A stretch of DNA of 64,000 nucleotides from Massilia endophytica (GCF_021165955.1 NZ_CP088952.1:1116001-1180000), one strand, 5' to 3'. Counted from the first letter of the stretch, positions 24,355 through 33,359 are shown. Notes: generated by a model not told the origin, from the sequence alone. Numbers and translations: made by a program.

Positions 24355-25028
24355 ATGTGGATGCCGCTCTGGTTGCGCTGGGCCTGTCGCTGAAGGTGGC
24401 GCTGTGGGCCACGGCGATCGATCTCGTGCTCGGCATGGCCGGCGCCTGGCTGCTGGCGCGTGTGCGCTTCCCGGGCCGCGACCTGCTCGATGCGCTCCTG
24501 ACCCTGCCCATGGTGCTGCCGCCCACAGTGCTCGGCTACTACCTGCTGGTGCTGATCGGACGTAACGGCCCACTGGGCGCCTGGCTGCAATCGGCTTTCG
24601 GCATCAACCTTATCTTCACCTGGCAGGGAGCGGTGATCGCGGCGGCAGTGGTGGCCTTCCCGCTCGTGCTGAAATCCGCGCGTTCGGCCTTCGAAACCGT
24701 GGACCCGCAACTGGAGCAGGCCGCGCGCGTGCTCGGTGTCTCCCGCCTGGGCATTTTCCTGCGCGTGAGCTTGCCCCTGGCCTGGCGCGGCGTGCTGGCG
24801 GGCGCCTTGCTGGCTTTCGCGCGCTCGATGGGCGAGTTCGGGGCCACGCTCATGGTGGCGGGCAGCATTCCCGGAAAAACCCAGACGCTGTCCATCGCGG
24901 TCTATGAAGCCGTGCAGGCGGGGCAGGACGATACGGCCAATCTTCTGGTGCTGGTCACCTCCGTCACCTGCATCGCGGTGCTGCTGCTGGCGAACCGCCT
25001 CGCGCCGGCGCGCGGGGTGCAGGCATGA
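24351..25028 (+). CDS. modB: Molybdate ABC transporter permease ModB
   Basis: 225 residues with about five membrane helices and the ABC-permease EAA loop (LEQAARVLGVSRLGIFLRVSLPLA) near residue 120. The adjacent PLAWRGVLAGALLAFARSMGEFGAT is typical of ModB. It forms the inner-membrane channel. It overlaps modA and modC by four bases each. Confidence 0.95.
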   Translation: MNVDAALVALGLSLKVALWATAIDLVLGMAGAWLLARVRFPGRDLLDALLTLPMVLPPTVLGYYLLVLIGRNGPLGAWLQSAFGINLIFTWQGAVIAAAVVAFPLVLKSARSAFETVDPQLEQAARVLGVSRLGIFLRVSLPLAWRGVLAGALLAFARSMGEFGATLMVAGSIPGKTQTLSIAVYEAVQAGQDDTANLLVLVTSVTCIAVLLLANRLAPARGVQA

Positions 25029-25702
25029 CGCTGATGCAGGTCGATATCGGCAAGACGCTGCGCTCGGGCCAGCGCGAATTCCGCTTGCGCGCCCGCTTCG
25101 CCACGGACAGCAAGCGCGTCGTCATCTACGGTGCATCCGGCGCGGGCAAGAGCCAGCTCCTGAAGGCCATCGCGGGCCTCTCCAGGCCGGATGAAGGGCG
25201 CATTGTGCTTGCAGGGCGCACGCTGTTCGACAGCGCTGCGCGCATCGACCTGCCTGCGCAGCAGCGGCGCGTGGGCTATCTGTTCCAGGACTACGCGCTG
25301 TTCCCGCACCTGAATGTGCGCCAGAATATCACCTTCGGCCTGCAGCGCGGCCTGCTGAATCCTCCCGCGAAAGCGGACGGCGAGGCAGTAAGGTACTGGC
25401 TGCAGGCCTTCGCGCTGGAGGCGGTGGCGCACCAGACGCCGGACCAGCTCTCGGGCGGCCAGCGGCAGCGCGTGGCCCTGGCGCGCGCACTCATCGCCGA
25501 GCCCGCCGCGCTGCTGCTGGACGAACCCTTTGCGGCCCTCGATCCCGCCCTGCGCGTGCGCATGCGCACCGAGCTCGATGAACTGCAGCGCCGGCTCGAC
25601 GTGCCCATGCTCCTGATCACCCACGACCCGGACGACGCATCGACTTTCGGCGGGCACATGCTGACCATGGCCGATGGCGCCATTGCGGAGGAAGGCGCAT
25701 GA
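25025..25702 (+). CDS. modC: Molybdate ABC transporter ATPase ModC, without the C-terminal Mop domain
   Basis: 225 residues: Walker A GASGAGKS (near 38), Q-loop FQDYALFP, signature LSGGQRQR, Walker B LLLDEP, and the switch His in ITHDPDD. Canonical ModC is about 350 residues because of a C-terminal Mop/TOBE domain that senses molybdate. This protein ends right after the ATPase core. The missing domains may be supplied by the ModE encoded next, which carries two. It overlaps modB and modE by ATGA. Confidence 0.92.
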   Translation: MTLMQVDIGKTLRSGQREFRLRARFATDSKRVVIYGASGAGKSQLLKAIAGLSRPDEGRIVLAGRTLFDSAARIDLPAQQRRVGYLFQDYALFPHLNVRQNITFGLQRGLLNPPAKADGEAVRYWLQAFALEAVAHQTPDQLSGGQRQRVALARALIAEPAALLLDEPFAALDPALRVRMRTELDELQRRLDVPMLLITHDPDDASTFGGHMLTMADGAIAEEGA

Positions 25703-26496
25703 GTATCGAACTCGAAGGCAAGGTATGGATGACGCTGGACGGCCAGCAGCTGGGAGGCCCGGACCGCGTGGCACTGCTGGCCAGCATCGCCGAGCATGGC
25801 TCCATCACGCAGGCTGCAAAGGCCGTGAAAATGAGCTACAAGGCAGCGTGGGACGCGATCGATGCCATGAACAACCTTGCGGGCGAGCCGCTGGTGGAAA
25901 GGCTGGCGGGAGGGAAGGGCGGAGGCGGCACGCGCCTGACGCCGCGCGGCGCCCAGCTGGTGCGCAACTTCCGCCAGATCGAGGCGGCGCACCGCCGCTT
26001 CGTCGAAGAGTTGAGCCGCCAGTCGCACGCGCTGGCCGACGACTTCCTTTTGCTGAAAGCGATGAACATGAAGATCAGCGCGCGCAACCAGTTCGCGGGC
26101 ACCGTGAGCGCCGTGCGGCGCGGCGCCGTGAACGACGAAATTGTCCTCGACATCGTGGGCGGCCAGCAGATTGTAGCCATCATCACCCACGACAGCACGG
26201 AGAGCCTGGGCCTGAAGCCGGGCGCGGAAGCCTTCGCGCTGATCAAGGCCTCCTCCATCATTGTGGCGGTGGAAGGGGGCGGGCGCCTGTCCGCCCGCAA
26301 CCAGCTGCAGGGCACTGTCGAGCGGGTGCAGGCGGGCGCCGTGAACTCCGAGGTGGTTATCGCCCTGCCGGGCGGTGGTGTCATTGCCGCCACAGTTACA
26401 CGCGAGAGCGAAGAGGCCCTCGCACTGGCGCCGGGCGTGCCCGCCACCGCATTGTTCAAGGCTTCCAGCGTGATTCTGGGCATTCCGGGGCTCTGA
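25699..26496 (+). CDS. modE: Molybdate-responsive regulator ModE with two Mop domains
   Basis: 265 residues: an N-terminal winged helix (about 20-100, GSITQAAKAVKMSYKAAWDAI) and two tandem Mop domains (126-191 and 198-262), each with the SARNQ-x-GTV start and KASS end. With molybdate bound it dimerises on the ModE box. A box sits in front of modA, so it most likely represses its own operon. Confidence 0.95.
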   Translation: MSIELEGKVWMTLDGQQLGGPDRVALLASIAEHGSITQAAKAVKMSYKAAWDAIDAMNNLAGEPLVERLAGGKGGGGTRLTPRGAQLVRNFRQIEAAHRRFVEELSRQSHALADDFLLLKAMNMKISARNQFAGTVSAVRRGAVNDEIVLDIVGGQQIVAIITHDSTESLGLKPGAEAFALIKASSIIVAVEGGGRLSARNQLQGTVERVQAGAVNSEVVIALPGGGVIAATVTRESEEALALAPGVPATALFKASSVILGIPGL

Positions 26497-26578
26497 GGCC
26501 CAGGGACCGGGACTTTCCTTTCCTTGTATTTCGTGGCAGCATCGTCAGCTGATCGACAATCGGTTTGGATGAGCGCCC

Positions 26579-26941
26579 ATGGAACTGTTCTCTGCCTTCT
26601 TTTCGAGTCACGGCCGGATCCACCGCATCGGCTGGTTTTACCGCGTGCTGTTCGCCGCGCTGGTATGCGCCGCCTTCGGCCTGCTGGCCAGGGAAGTGGC
26701 GGGCGATAGCGGACAAGGGCTGTTCGCCCTGATCTTCCTCTGGAGCGCGCTCGCCGTTTCCGTCCAGCGCCTGCATGACACGGGCCGCACCGGCATCCCG
26801 CTTCTGCTGCTGCTTATTCCCGTGGCAGGTCCGATCTGGGTTCTGCTCCTGCTGTTGCGGCGCGGAGCGGACGGCTCCAACGCCTTCGGCCCCGATCCCC
26901 TGGCCCGCCTCGACTATCTCAAGGTCGACCTCTCCAAATAA
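26579..26941 (+). CDS. DUF805 membrane protein
   Basis: 120 residues with about three hydrophobic helices and the DUF805 signature VSVQRLHDTGRTG in the loop before the last helices. The family is common but uncharacterised; many members sit in the inner membrane. It is 12 bp upstream of the fusion oxidoreductase gene and may share its transcript. Confidence 0.85.
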   Translation: MELFSAFFSSHGRIHRIGWFYRVLFAALVCAAFGLLAREVAGDSGQGLFALIFLWSALAVSVQRLHDTGRTGIPLLLLLIPVAGPIWVLLLLLRRGADGSNAFGPDPLARLDYLKVDLSK

Positions 26942-26953
26942 GCCCTGCCTGCC

Positions 26954-29158
26954 ATGCCAACTGTCAACGACGTAACGCAGCTGAACCGCACCGAAGTCTT
27001 CGCCATCGCGACGCCCACCTCGATCGCGGAGCTGCAGGATGCACTGCGCAAGACCACGCTCCCCATCTCCATCGGCGGCGGCCATTTCAGCATGGGTGGC
27101 CATACGGCCAGCCCCGGCAGCCTGCACCTCGACCTGCGCGGCATGAACCAGGTGCTGGCCTTCGAGCCGGACAAGCGCCTGATCCGCGTGCAGGCGGGCA
27201 TACGCTGGAGCGATATCCAGCGTTTCATCGATCCGCACGGGCTGTCCGTGAAGATCATGCAGACCTACGCCAACTTCACGGTGGGCGGCGCCCTGTCGGT
27301 GAACGCGCACGGCCGCTACATGGGCCTTGGCCCGGTCGTGCTGTCGGTGCAGAGCATTGTGCTGGTGCTGGCCAACAGCGACGTGCGGAACTGCAGCCGC
27401 ACGGAGAACGCGGAACTGTTCTTTGCCGCCATTGGCGGCTACGGCGCCATCGGCATCATTGCGGAGGCGGTGCTGGAGCTGGTGCCGAATACCCGCGTTG
27501 CACGCAGCAGCATCAAACTGCGCACCGAGGATTATCCGAGGTGGTTCGACGCCAATGTGCGCGGCCGGAAGGAGGCGGTCTTCCACAATGCCGACCTCTA
27601 TCCGCCGCATTACAACCGCGCCCGCGCCGTCACCTGGAGCGAAACAGACCTTCCCGCGGACAGCCCGCGCCTGCAGCCCCTGCGCAGCGCGCACCTGGCG
27701 CAGCTTTACTTCCTCTGGTCCGTGTCGGAAACGCCGCTCGGCAAGTTCCGCCGCGAATACCTGGTGGACCCGCTGCTCTACCTGCGCAACCGCGTCCACT
27801 GGCGCAACTACGAAGCGGGCTACGACACGGCGGAACTGGAACCGGTGGGCCGCCGGGAACGCACCTACGTGCTGCAGGAATACTTCGTGCCGCACGACCG
27901 GCTGATGGAGTTCGTGCCGAAGATGTCGGCCATCCTGAACCGGCACAAGGTCAACACCATCAACATCTCGATCCGCCATGCGCTGGCCGATCCGGGGACG
28001 CTGCTCGCATGGGCGAGGGGTGAGACCTTTGCCTTCGTGCTCTATCACAAGCAGCGCACGCGCGACAACGCGAAGGAGCGCGTCGGCGTATGGACCCGGG
28101 AACTGATCGACGCGGTGCTGGAATGCGGCGGCACCTACTACCTGCCGTACCAGCTGCACGCCACGCACAGCCAGTTCCACCGCGCCTATCCGCGCGCGAA
28201 GGAGCTGTTTGCGCTGAAGCGCGAGCTCGATCCGGACTACCGCCTGCGCGGCGCCCTGTGGGACAAATACTATGCGCCCACGCTGCAGGCGGATGCGCCA
28301 GCGCCTGCGCCAAGCCTGTTCCATGCCGTCTACCGCAGGGCAGACGATGCGGACCGCTTCTACGCCTTCCTGCAGAACATTTTCAACCTCTATCCCGAGG
28401 ACCGGCTGCACACCCTGATCCAGCAGGCCACGCGCAAGTACGACGACGAGGAGACCATCTACCGCGCCGTCCAATCCGGCCTGCCGGGCATTACGCCGCC
28501 GTTCTCGCTGCTGCGCTACGCCTTGCCCGCGCTGATGGTGCAGAAGGCCGAAATGGGCCGCCAGACCGCGCTCCTGCTGGGTGACCGGCCCTTGAACGAC
28601 TATGTGGAAATCGGCAGCACGGGCCACTATGTGCGGGTGCTGAAGAAGCACCTGAAACTGAACGGCAAGGTGACGCTCGTGAACGACCGCGAGCCGGGCT
28701 ATTCGCTGTCCGACATCGTGGAGCGCGGACAGCTGGGCAAGCCCGGCGACTTCGTCCCCCTGAACGGCTACGGGCCGCTGGACCTGCCCGAGCAGAGCGC
28801 GGACCTGGTGAGCTGCTTCGTCGGCCTGCACCACATGGAGCCGGAAAAGCTCGCGCCCTTCCTGGAATCGATTGCCCGCGTGCTGAGGCCCGGCGGCTAT
28901 TTCGTGGTGCGCGACCACGATGTGCGCGACGAATCGATGGACCAGTTCGTGAGCCTGGCCCACTGCGTCTTCAACGCGGGCGTGGGCGAACACTGGGCCA
29001 CGAACGCCGCCGAGCTGCGCTTCTTCGCGTCGGTGGACGAATGGGTGCGCCGCATCGAGGCGGCAGGATTCGAGCACACGGGCGAGCGCCTGCTGCAGCC
29101 GGGCGACCCGTCGGACAATGTGCTGATGGCCTTCCGCCGCGCCGGAGCCGCCGAATGA
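26954..29158 (+). CDS. Fusion of an FAD-linked oxidoreductase with a SAM methyltransferase
   Basis: 734 residues. Residues 10-185 form an FAD-binding-4 (VAO/PCMH) domain (SIGGGHFSMGGH near 40, MQTYANFTVGGALSVNAHGR near 103, IGGYGAIGIIAEA near 160), followed by a cap region to about 440. An Ala/Pro linker (447-454) leads to a second part (455-734) that ends in a class I methyltransferase fold: YVEIGSTGHYV near 550, a VLRPGGYFVVRDHD block near 643. Such oxidases act on sugar alcohols, lactones or aromatic alcohols; the methyl acceptor is unknown. The fusion is unusual. It overlaps the next gene by ATGA. Confidence 0.85.
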   Translation: MPTVNDVTQLNRTEVFAIATPTSIAELQDALRKTTLPISIGGGHFSMGGHTASPGSLHLDLRGMNQVLAFEPDKRLIRVQAGIRWSDIQRFIDPHGLSVKIMQTYANFTVGGALSVNAHGRYMGLGPVVLSVQSIVLVLANSDVRNCSRTENAELFFAAIGGYGAIGIIAEAVLELVPNTRVARSSIKLRTEDYPRWFDANVRGRKEAVFHNADLYPPHYNRARAVTWSETDLPADSPRLQPLRSAHLAQLYFLWSVSETPLGKFRREYLVDPLLYLRNRVHWRNYEAGYDTAELEPVGRRERTYVLQEYFVPHDRLMEFVPKMSAILNRHKVNTINISIRHALADPGTLLAWARGETFAFVLYHKQRTRDNAKERVGVWTRELIDAVLECGGTYYLPYQLHATHSQFHRAYPRAKELFALKRELDPDYRLRGALWDKYYAPTLQADAPAPAPSLFHAVYRRADDADRFYAFLQNIFNLYPEDRLHTLIQQATRKYDDEETIYRAVQSGLPGITPPFSLLRYALPALMVQKAEMGRQTALLLGDRPLNDYVEIGSTGHYVRVLKKHLKLNGKVTLVNDREPGYSLSDIVERGQLGKPGDFVPLNGYGPLDLPEQSADLVSCFVGLHHMEPEKLAPFLESIARVLRPGGYFVVRDHDVRDESMDQFVSLAHCVFNAGVGEHWATNAAELRFFASVDEWVRRIEAAGFEHTGERLLQPGDPSDNVLMAFRRAGAAE

Positions 29159-30192
29159 GCTGGCGGCGCCTGCTTGCGGCGGGTTTGCTGGCGCTGGCGG
29201 GCATCGCTGCCCAGGCGGGGCCCATGAGCCCCATCTCGCCGGAGCAGCAGCGCAGCGTGGAGCAGACCTTCCTCACCTATCCCGAATGGTTCCTGGTGCA
29301 CAGCCCGGCCGAGTATGCCCACTATGTTGCGGCCCAGCCCACGCACGGCTTTCCCTTCCTGCGCCACGTGGGCCAGCTGTGGTCCAGCTACCGCGCGGTG
29401 ACGGCGGAGCAGCTGCGCGCAGGCTATCCGGCCAATCCCGGCTACCACACCATGATCTGCGTGATCGCGGGCAGCACCACGGTGGAATACGGCCTGCGCT
29501 CGGTCTACGAGAACACGGTGGGCCGCGCCAGCTGGCTGCTTTCATCGGGGAGGCTGACGGCGGAGGACCGCTACGGCGCACGCGCCGCGCAGGACTACGT
29601 GGACTTCATCCGCCGCGAGCCCTGGTACCGTTTCGACTTCATGGCGAAGCTGAAGGGCCTGTGGTTCGATACGCCCCTGCTCGGAACTGACATCGTGCGC
29701 AAGCTGGAGCGCCGCTATGTGCTGAGCACCGAGTACCTGGTGAAGGCGGCGTATGGAAAGATGATCGAGCTGGCGACGCGCACGGCCTACACGCCTGCCG
29801 TGCCAACGACGGAGGTGGTAGTCCAGAGCGTACCGCAGGACTTCGCGCCGCCCGAGAACGTGCGCCATCTGCGCACCCTGCAGGACGACCGCGCTGTGCT
29901 GGAGCTGCCGCGCTATGCGGACTTCCGCGTGGCGGCGACGAAGCTGGCCGAGATGAACGTGAAGCTGGTGGATATCGCGGGCAACGACTCGGTCATTCTC
30001 GTGACCGTGCTGGCGGGGGAGCATGCCGCGCCTGCGCTGCCGCCCGGCGCGCGCATGCTGTTCGACCAGCCCATCGTGACGGAGCCGGGCCGCAGGCGCC
30101 AGGCGCTGGTGCTGCCGGTGCGCGAGCTGTCGCAGTTCCTGCTGGACGCCCCGGCCGCCGGCCTGAGCGTCGAACACGTCTACGACTACTAG
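29155..30192 (+). CDS. Secreted protein of unknown function, coupled to the oxidoreductase-methyltransferase
   Basis: 345 residues. An N-terminal signal peptide ends near residue 22 (AAQA-G). The mature part (about 30-230) begins with SPEQQRSVEQTFLTYPEWFLVHSPAEYA-type sequence rich in aromatic residues, with no domain that I recognise. It starts within the stop of the fusion gene (ATGA), so the two are co-translated. It likely acts in the periplasm or envelope. Its stop shares a CTAG with the convergent dps-like gene. Confidence 0.65.
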   Translation: MSWRRLLAAGLLALAGIAAQAGPMSPISPEQQRSVEQTFLTYPEWFLVHSPAEYAHYVAAQPTHGFPFLRHVGQLWSSYRAVTAEQLRAGYPANPGYHTMICVIAGSTTVEYGLRSVYENTVGRASWLLSSGRLTAEDRYGARAAQDYVDFIRREPWYRFDFMAKLKGLWFDTPLLGTDIVRKLERRYVLSTEYLVKAAYGKMIELATRTAYTPAVPTTEVVVQSVPQDFAPPENVRHLRTLQDDRAVLELPRYADFRVAATKLAEMNVKLVDIAGNDSVILVTVLAGEHAAPALPPGARMLFDQPIVTEPGRRRQALVLPVRELSQFLLDAPAAGLSVEHVYDY

Positions 30193-30698
30193 CTGCGCGT
30201 GGATTCATAGAGGAACCAGATGCGTTCCTCGGCCTCGTCGATCCAGTTCTCCAGCAGGCTGGCGGTGGCGATATCGTTGTCCTTGTCGCAGAGCTCATGC
30301 ACCTCGCGCATGGATTTCACGAGGGCCTGGTTATCGGCCCGCAGCTCGTCCAGCATGGCGGTCGCTTCCACGAAGTCGGCATCGTTGTCCTTGATGCGCT
30401 GGAGCTTGCCGATATGGCCGATAGAACGGATGGTCATGCCCCCCAGCTTGCGCACGCGCTCGGCAATCGGGTCCAGCATGCCGTAGATGGCGGTGGCCTG
30501 CTCATCCAGTAGAAGATGGTAGGAGCGGAAATGCGGCCCGCTCACATGCCAGTGGAAATTCTTGCACTTCACATAGAGGGCGAAGGTGTCGGCCAGCAGG
30601 CGGTTCATGCCTTCGGCCACTTCCTGGCGGGCTTTGCTGCCCAAATCGGTTGGCGTGGCGAGCGCGCCGCCCGCGATCTTTTCGCTTCGGTCTGTCAT
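30189..30698 (-). CDS. dps: Dps-family ferritin-like DNA-protecting protein
   Basis: 169 residues with the Dps ferroxidase motif: NFHWHVSGPHF near residue 48 and the DEQATAIYGMLDPIAERVRKLGG helix near 65 supply the iron ligands between subunits. It forms a dodecamer that oxidises Fe(II) with peroxide and can coat DNA. It sits beside two other stress genes on the same strand. Confidence 0.92.
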   Translation of the reverse strand: MTDRSEKIAGGALATPTDLGSKARQEVAEGMNRLLADTFALYVKCKNFHWHVSGPHFRSYHLLLDEQATAIYGMLDPIAERVRKLGGMTIRSIGHIGKLQRIKDNDADFVEATAMLDELRADNQALVKSMREVHELCDKDNDIATASLLENWIDEAEERIWFLYESTRS

Positions 30699-30786
30699 GT
30701 CTGCCTCTTCAGGTCGTTAGAAGGTCGAAATTTATTGTATCGCAGACAATTTTTCTCTGTTTTCCGTCTCCACCAAGCGTGCGCGG

Positions 30787-30809
30787 CTCCCCGCCCCGGC
30801 GGCGGGGAG
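30787..30809. terminator. GC-rich hairpin downstream of the KGG-protein gene
   Basis: 9-bp perfect arms (30787-30795 and 30801-30809), all G/C apart from one pair, with a 5-base loop. It lies 9 bp past the KGG-gene stop. There is no T-run, so it is a weak or Rho-type terminator. Confidence 0.4.
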
Positions 30810-30817
30810 GGCCCTGC

Positions 30818-31138
30818 TCAACGTTTATCGTCTTTCCCCGACTGGCGGTTGCCGCGGTTGGCCGATTGACGGCTCTCTCCCCCCTTGCGCCCGATTTCCG
30901 CCATGTGCTCACGGTCCCGGCTCACGGCTTCGCCGCCTTTCTGTCCGGCGCGGCGGGCCTCCTCCGAATCGAACTCGTGCGCCGTGCCTTTCTGGTGTGC
31001 CGCCTGGCCGCCCTTGCTGGCAATCTGGCGCTGGGTGGCTTCATCCATTGCTGCGAAACCGCGTTTGCTCGTGCCTTTCTGGCTGCTCTGGCCCTCGGCC
31101 TTCTGGCTGCTGCCCTTGTCACCTTGTTGTGTAGCCAT
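30818..31138 (-). CDS. KGG-motif stress protein (YciG-like)
   Basis: 106 residues, very hydrophilic. Repeated KGG units are visible (ASKGGQAAH, GQKGGEAVS, GRKGGESRQ), spaced about 24 residues apart, as in YciG/GsiB-like general stress proteins. It is probably intrinsically disordered and made in stationary phase or drought. It is flanked by dps-like and hemerythrin genes on the same strand. Confidence 0.85.
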   Translation of the reverse strand: MATQQGDKGSSQKAEGQSSQKGTSKRGFAAMDEATQRQIASKGGQAAHQKGTAHEFDSEEARRAGQKGGEAVSRDREHMAEIGRKGGESRQSANRGNRQSGKDDKR

Positions 31139-31187
31139 AACTCACCTCTCTCTGCCGCGATTCGGTAGGGGCAACATGCCCGTACCG

Positions 31188-31211
31188 CGAGGCAGTGGAA
31201 GAACTGCCTCG
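31188..31211. terminator. Hairpin between the hemerythrin and KGG genes
   Basis: 9-bp perfect arms (31188-31196 and 31203-31211) with a 6-base loop, 42 bp past the hemerythrin stop and 49 bp before the KGG start. It could separate the two transcripts. No T-run follows on the minus strand. Confidence 0.4.
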
Positions 31212-31253
31212 CCTGGTTAGAGAAGTGGCGGCTGCTTTAGTTCCGCTCCCTGG

Positions 31254-31799
31254 TCAGGAATCTGCCTGGCCGATCGCCGAGCGTTCGCCGCGCGCTTCCC
31301 GGGTGCCGGCACGCAGGGGCGCGGCACTCATATCATGTTCCAGCTGCTCCTTGCGTTCCTGCAGCTGTTCGCACAACGCGGTGAGATCCGCGTCGGAGGC
31401 ACGTGCTTTCGGGAACATCTGGCTTTCCTCCTCCTGCACGTGATGCTCGATGGCACGGCGCAAGATGGCCACTGTGCCGTCCAGATCCGGATCGTCTCCC
31501 GCCATGCCCTGGATGCGGGCAATCAGCTCCTTGGCTTCCGCGTGCTCCTGGATCGCTTCCTCCACCAGGTGCTGATCGCCGGTCTCCCTGCGCACTGCAG
31601 GATAGAAGATCTCTTCCTCGATCGTGGTATGAATGGTCAATTCGAGGCAGATATGCAAAGCGAGGTCGGCCTTGAGGCTGATGTCGCCGATGTTCTGTTG
31701 CTTCTCGTACTCGGTGAACAGCTGTTTCACCTTGCTGTGGTCGGCAGTCAGAAGGGCCACGGCATCCTTTGCCCTGGCGGTATGGCTGGCAGTACTCAT
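31254..31799 (-). CDS. Hemerythrin-like domain protein
   Basis: 181 residues from ATG 31799, with an AAGGGAGAGAG ribosome site. A four-helix hemerythrin HHE fold is visible: LLTADHSKVKQLF, HTTIEEEIFYPAV, EEAIQEHAEAKEL and IEHHVQEEESQMFPK supply the His/Glu ligands for a di-iron site. It may sense or store O2, iron or NO. The frame continues far upstream but without sense. Confidence 0.9.
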   Translation of the reverse strand: MSTASHTARAKDAVALLTADHSKVKQLFTEYEKQQNIGDISLKADLALHICLELTIHTTIEEEIFYPAVRRETGDQHLVEEAIQEHAEAKELIARIQGMAGDDPDLDGTVAILRRAIEHHVQEEESQMFPKARASDADLTALCEQLQERKEQLEHDMSAAPLRAGTREARGERSAIGQADS

Positions 31800-31919
31800 G
31801 CTCTCTCTCCCTTGAATGATGGCCCTTTCAGCGTAATCGGATTGGCGTTTTTCCGGCGCGCGGGTCGGGCCCGCCCGTTCGTGCGACAATATCGTCCCCA
31901 CTGTTGAATTAAGCCAGCC

Positions 31920-32789
31920 ATGAACCAGCCCGAATACATCCTCACGCTCTCTTGCCCGGACCAGCGCGGCATCGTGCACAGGGTGTCCGGCTTTTTGGCT
32001 GAGCATGGCTGCAACATCATCGATTCGGCCCAGTTCGGCGACCAGGACGAGAAGCGCTTCTTCATGCGCGTGCACTTCGCGCGCGAGGACGCCGCCGTGA
32101 GCGACGAGCGCCTGCGCGCCGACTTCGCCCAGCTGGGCGATGCCCTGCGCATGGACTGGGAGCTGCGCGACGCCCACTACAAGCCGCGCGTGCTGCTCAT
32201 GGTGTCGAAGATCGGCCACTGCCTGAACGACCTGCTGTTCCGCTACAAGAGCGGCCTGCTGCCGGTGGAGATTCCGGCCATCGTGTCCAACCACATGGAC
32301 TTCTACCAGCTGGCGGCCAGCTACAACATTCCCTTCCACCACCTGCCGCTGGCGGCCGGTGCGCCGGATTCGGCCAAGCTGGCGCAGGAGGCGCGCATCG
32401 CCGAGCTGCTGGACACGCACCAGATCGACCTGGTGGTGCTGGCGCGCTACATGCAGATCCTGTCGCCGGAGCTGTGCGCGCGCCTGAAGGGCAAGGCGAT
32501 CAATATCCACCATTCATTCCTGCCCAGCTTCAAGGGCGCCAAGCCCTATGCGCAGGCGCACCAGCGCGGCGTGAAGCTGATCGGCGCCACGGCCCACTTC
32601 GTGACGGGCGACCTGGACGAAGGCCCCATCATCGAACAGGACGTGGAGCGCGTGGACCATGCCATGGACGCGGACACCCTGTCCGCCATCGGCCGCGACG
32701 TGGAATGCGTCGTGCTGGCGCGCGCCGTGAAATGGTTTGTCGAACACCGCATTTTGCAGAACGGTCACCGCACCGTGATTTTCAAGTAA
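31920..32789 (+). CDS. purU: Formyltetrahydrofolate deformylase PurU
   Basis: 289 residues. An N-terminal ACT domain (1-85, ILTLSCPDQRGIVHRVSGFL) is followed by a formyl-THF hydrolase domain with the SNHMD, HHSFLPSFKGAKPY and GATAHFVTGDLDEGPII motifs. It releases formate and balances the one-carbon pool for purine synthesis. It is 12 bp upstream of yaeQ. Confidence 0.95.
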   Translation: MNQPEYILTLSCPDQRGIVHRVSGFLAEHGCNIIDSAQFGDQDEKRFFMRVHFAREDAAVSDERLRADFAQLGDALRMDWELRDAHYKPRVLLMVSKIGHCLNDLLFRYKSGLLPVEIPAIVSNHMDFYQLAASYNIPFHHLPLAAGAPDSAKLAQEARIAELLDTHQIDLVVLARYMQILSPELCARLKGKAINIHHSFLPSFKGAKPYAQAHQRGVKLIGATAHFVTGDLDEGPIIEQDVERVDHAMDADTLSAIGRDVECVVLARAVKWFVEHRILQNGHRTVIFK

Positions 32790-32801
32790 AGCATTTTTCC
32801 G

Positions 32802-33344
32802 ATGGCACTCAAAGCAACGATCTACAAAGCCGAACTCTCGATTGCGGACATGGACCGCAATTACTACGGAACCCATACCCTGACCCTGGCGCGCCACCCG
32901 TCCGAAACCGACGAACGCATGATGGTGCGCCTGCTGGCCTTCGCCATCCATGCCGACGAAGCGCTCAGCTTCACCAAGGGCATGTTCGACGTCGAAGAGC
33001 CGGACCTGTGGCAGAAGGACCTGACCGACGCGATCCAGCTGTGGATTGAAGTGGGCCAGCCGGACGACCGCCGCATCCTCAAGGGCTGCGGCCGTTCCGA
33101 GCATGTGGTGGTGTACAGCTACAGCTCCGCGAGCCCGATCTGGTGGAAGCAGCTGGCCAGCAAGGTGGAGCGCGCCAAGAACCTCACGGTAATCAACCTG
33201 CCGTCCGAAGCCACGGCCGCGCTGGAGAAAATGGCCCAGCGCACCATGCAGCTGCAATGCACCATCCAGGACGGCCAGATCTGGCTTACCGACGGCGCCG
33301 ACACCGTGCAGGTGGACCGCGAAACCTGGAAATCCGAGCGCTAA
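32802..33344 (+). CDS. yaeQ: YaeQ family protein
   Basis: 180 residues, full length, starting MALKATIYKAELSIADMDR and containing EPDLWQKDLTDAIQLWIEVGQPD and WWKQLASKV typical of YaeQ. The fold resembles PD-(D/E)xK nucleases but activity is unproven. It probably shares the purU transcript. Confidence 0.92.
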   Translation: MALKATIYKAELSIADMDRNYYGTHTLTLARHPSETDERMMVRLLAFAIHADEALSFTKGMFDVEEPDLWQKDLTDAIQLWIEVGQPDDRRILKGCGRSEHVVVYSYSSASPIWWKQLASKVERAKNLTVINLPSEATAALEKMAQRTMQLQCTIQDGQIWLTDGADTVQVDRETWKSER

Positions 33345-33346
33345 GC

Positions 33347-33352
33347 TATAAT
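33347..33352 (+). promoter_or_regulatory. Possible -10 box directly before the DUF2946 start
   Basis: A TATAAT hexamer ends only 7 bp before the ATG at 33360. No ribosome site lies between. If it is the promoter, transcription would start at about the start codon and give a leaderless mRNA. No clear -35 box is visible. Confidence 0.35.
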
Positions 33353-33359
33353 TTGCGGC

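Noticed and set aside
26456..29077. Long antisense frame over the oxidoreductase-methyltransferase gene
   Set aside because: Same effect of high GC at third positions; no domain in the translation, while the plus strand has clear motifs.
31800..31919. A riboswitch upstream of purU
   Set aside because: No glycine- or folate-type conserved core is visible in the 120 bp.
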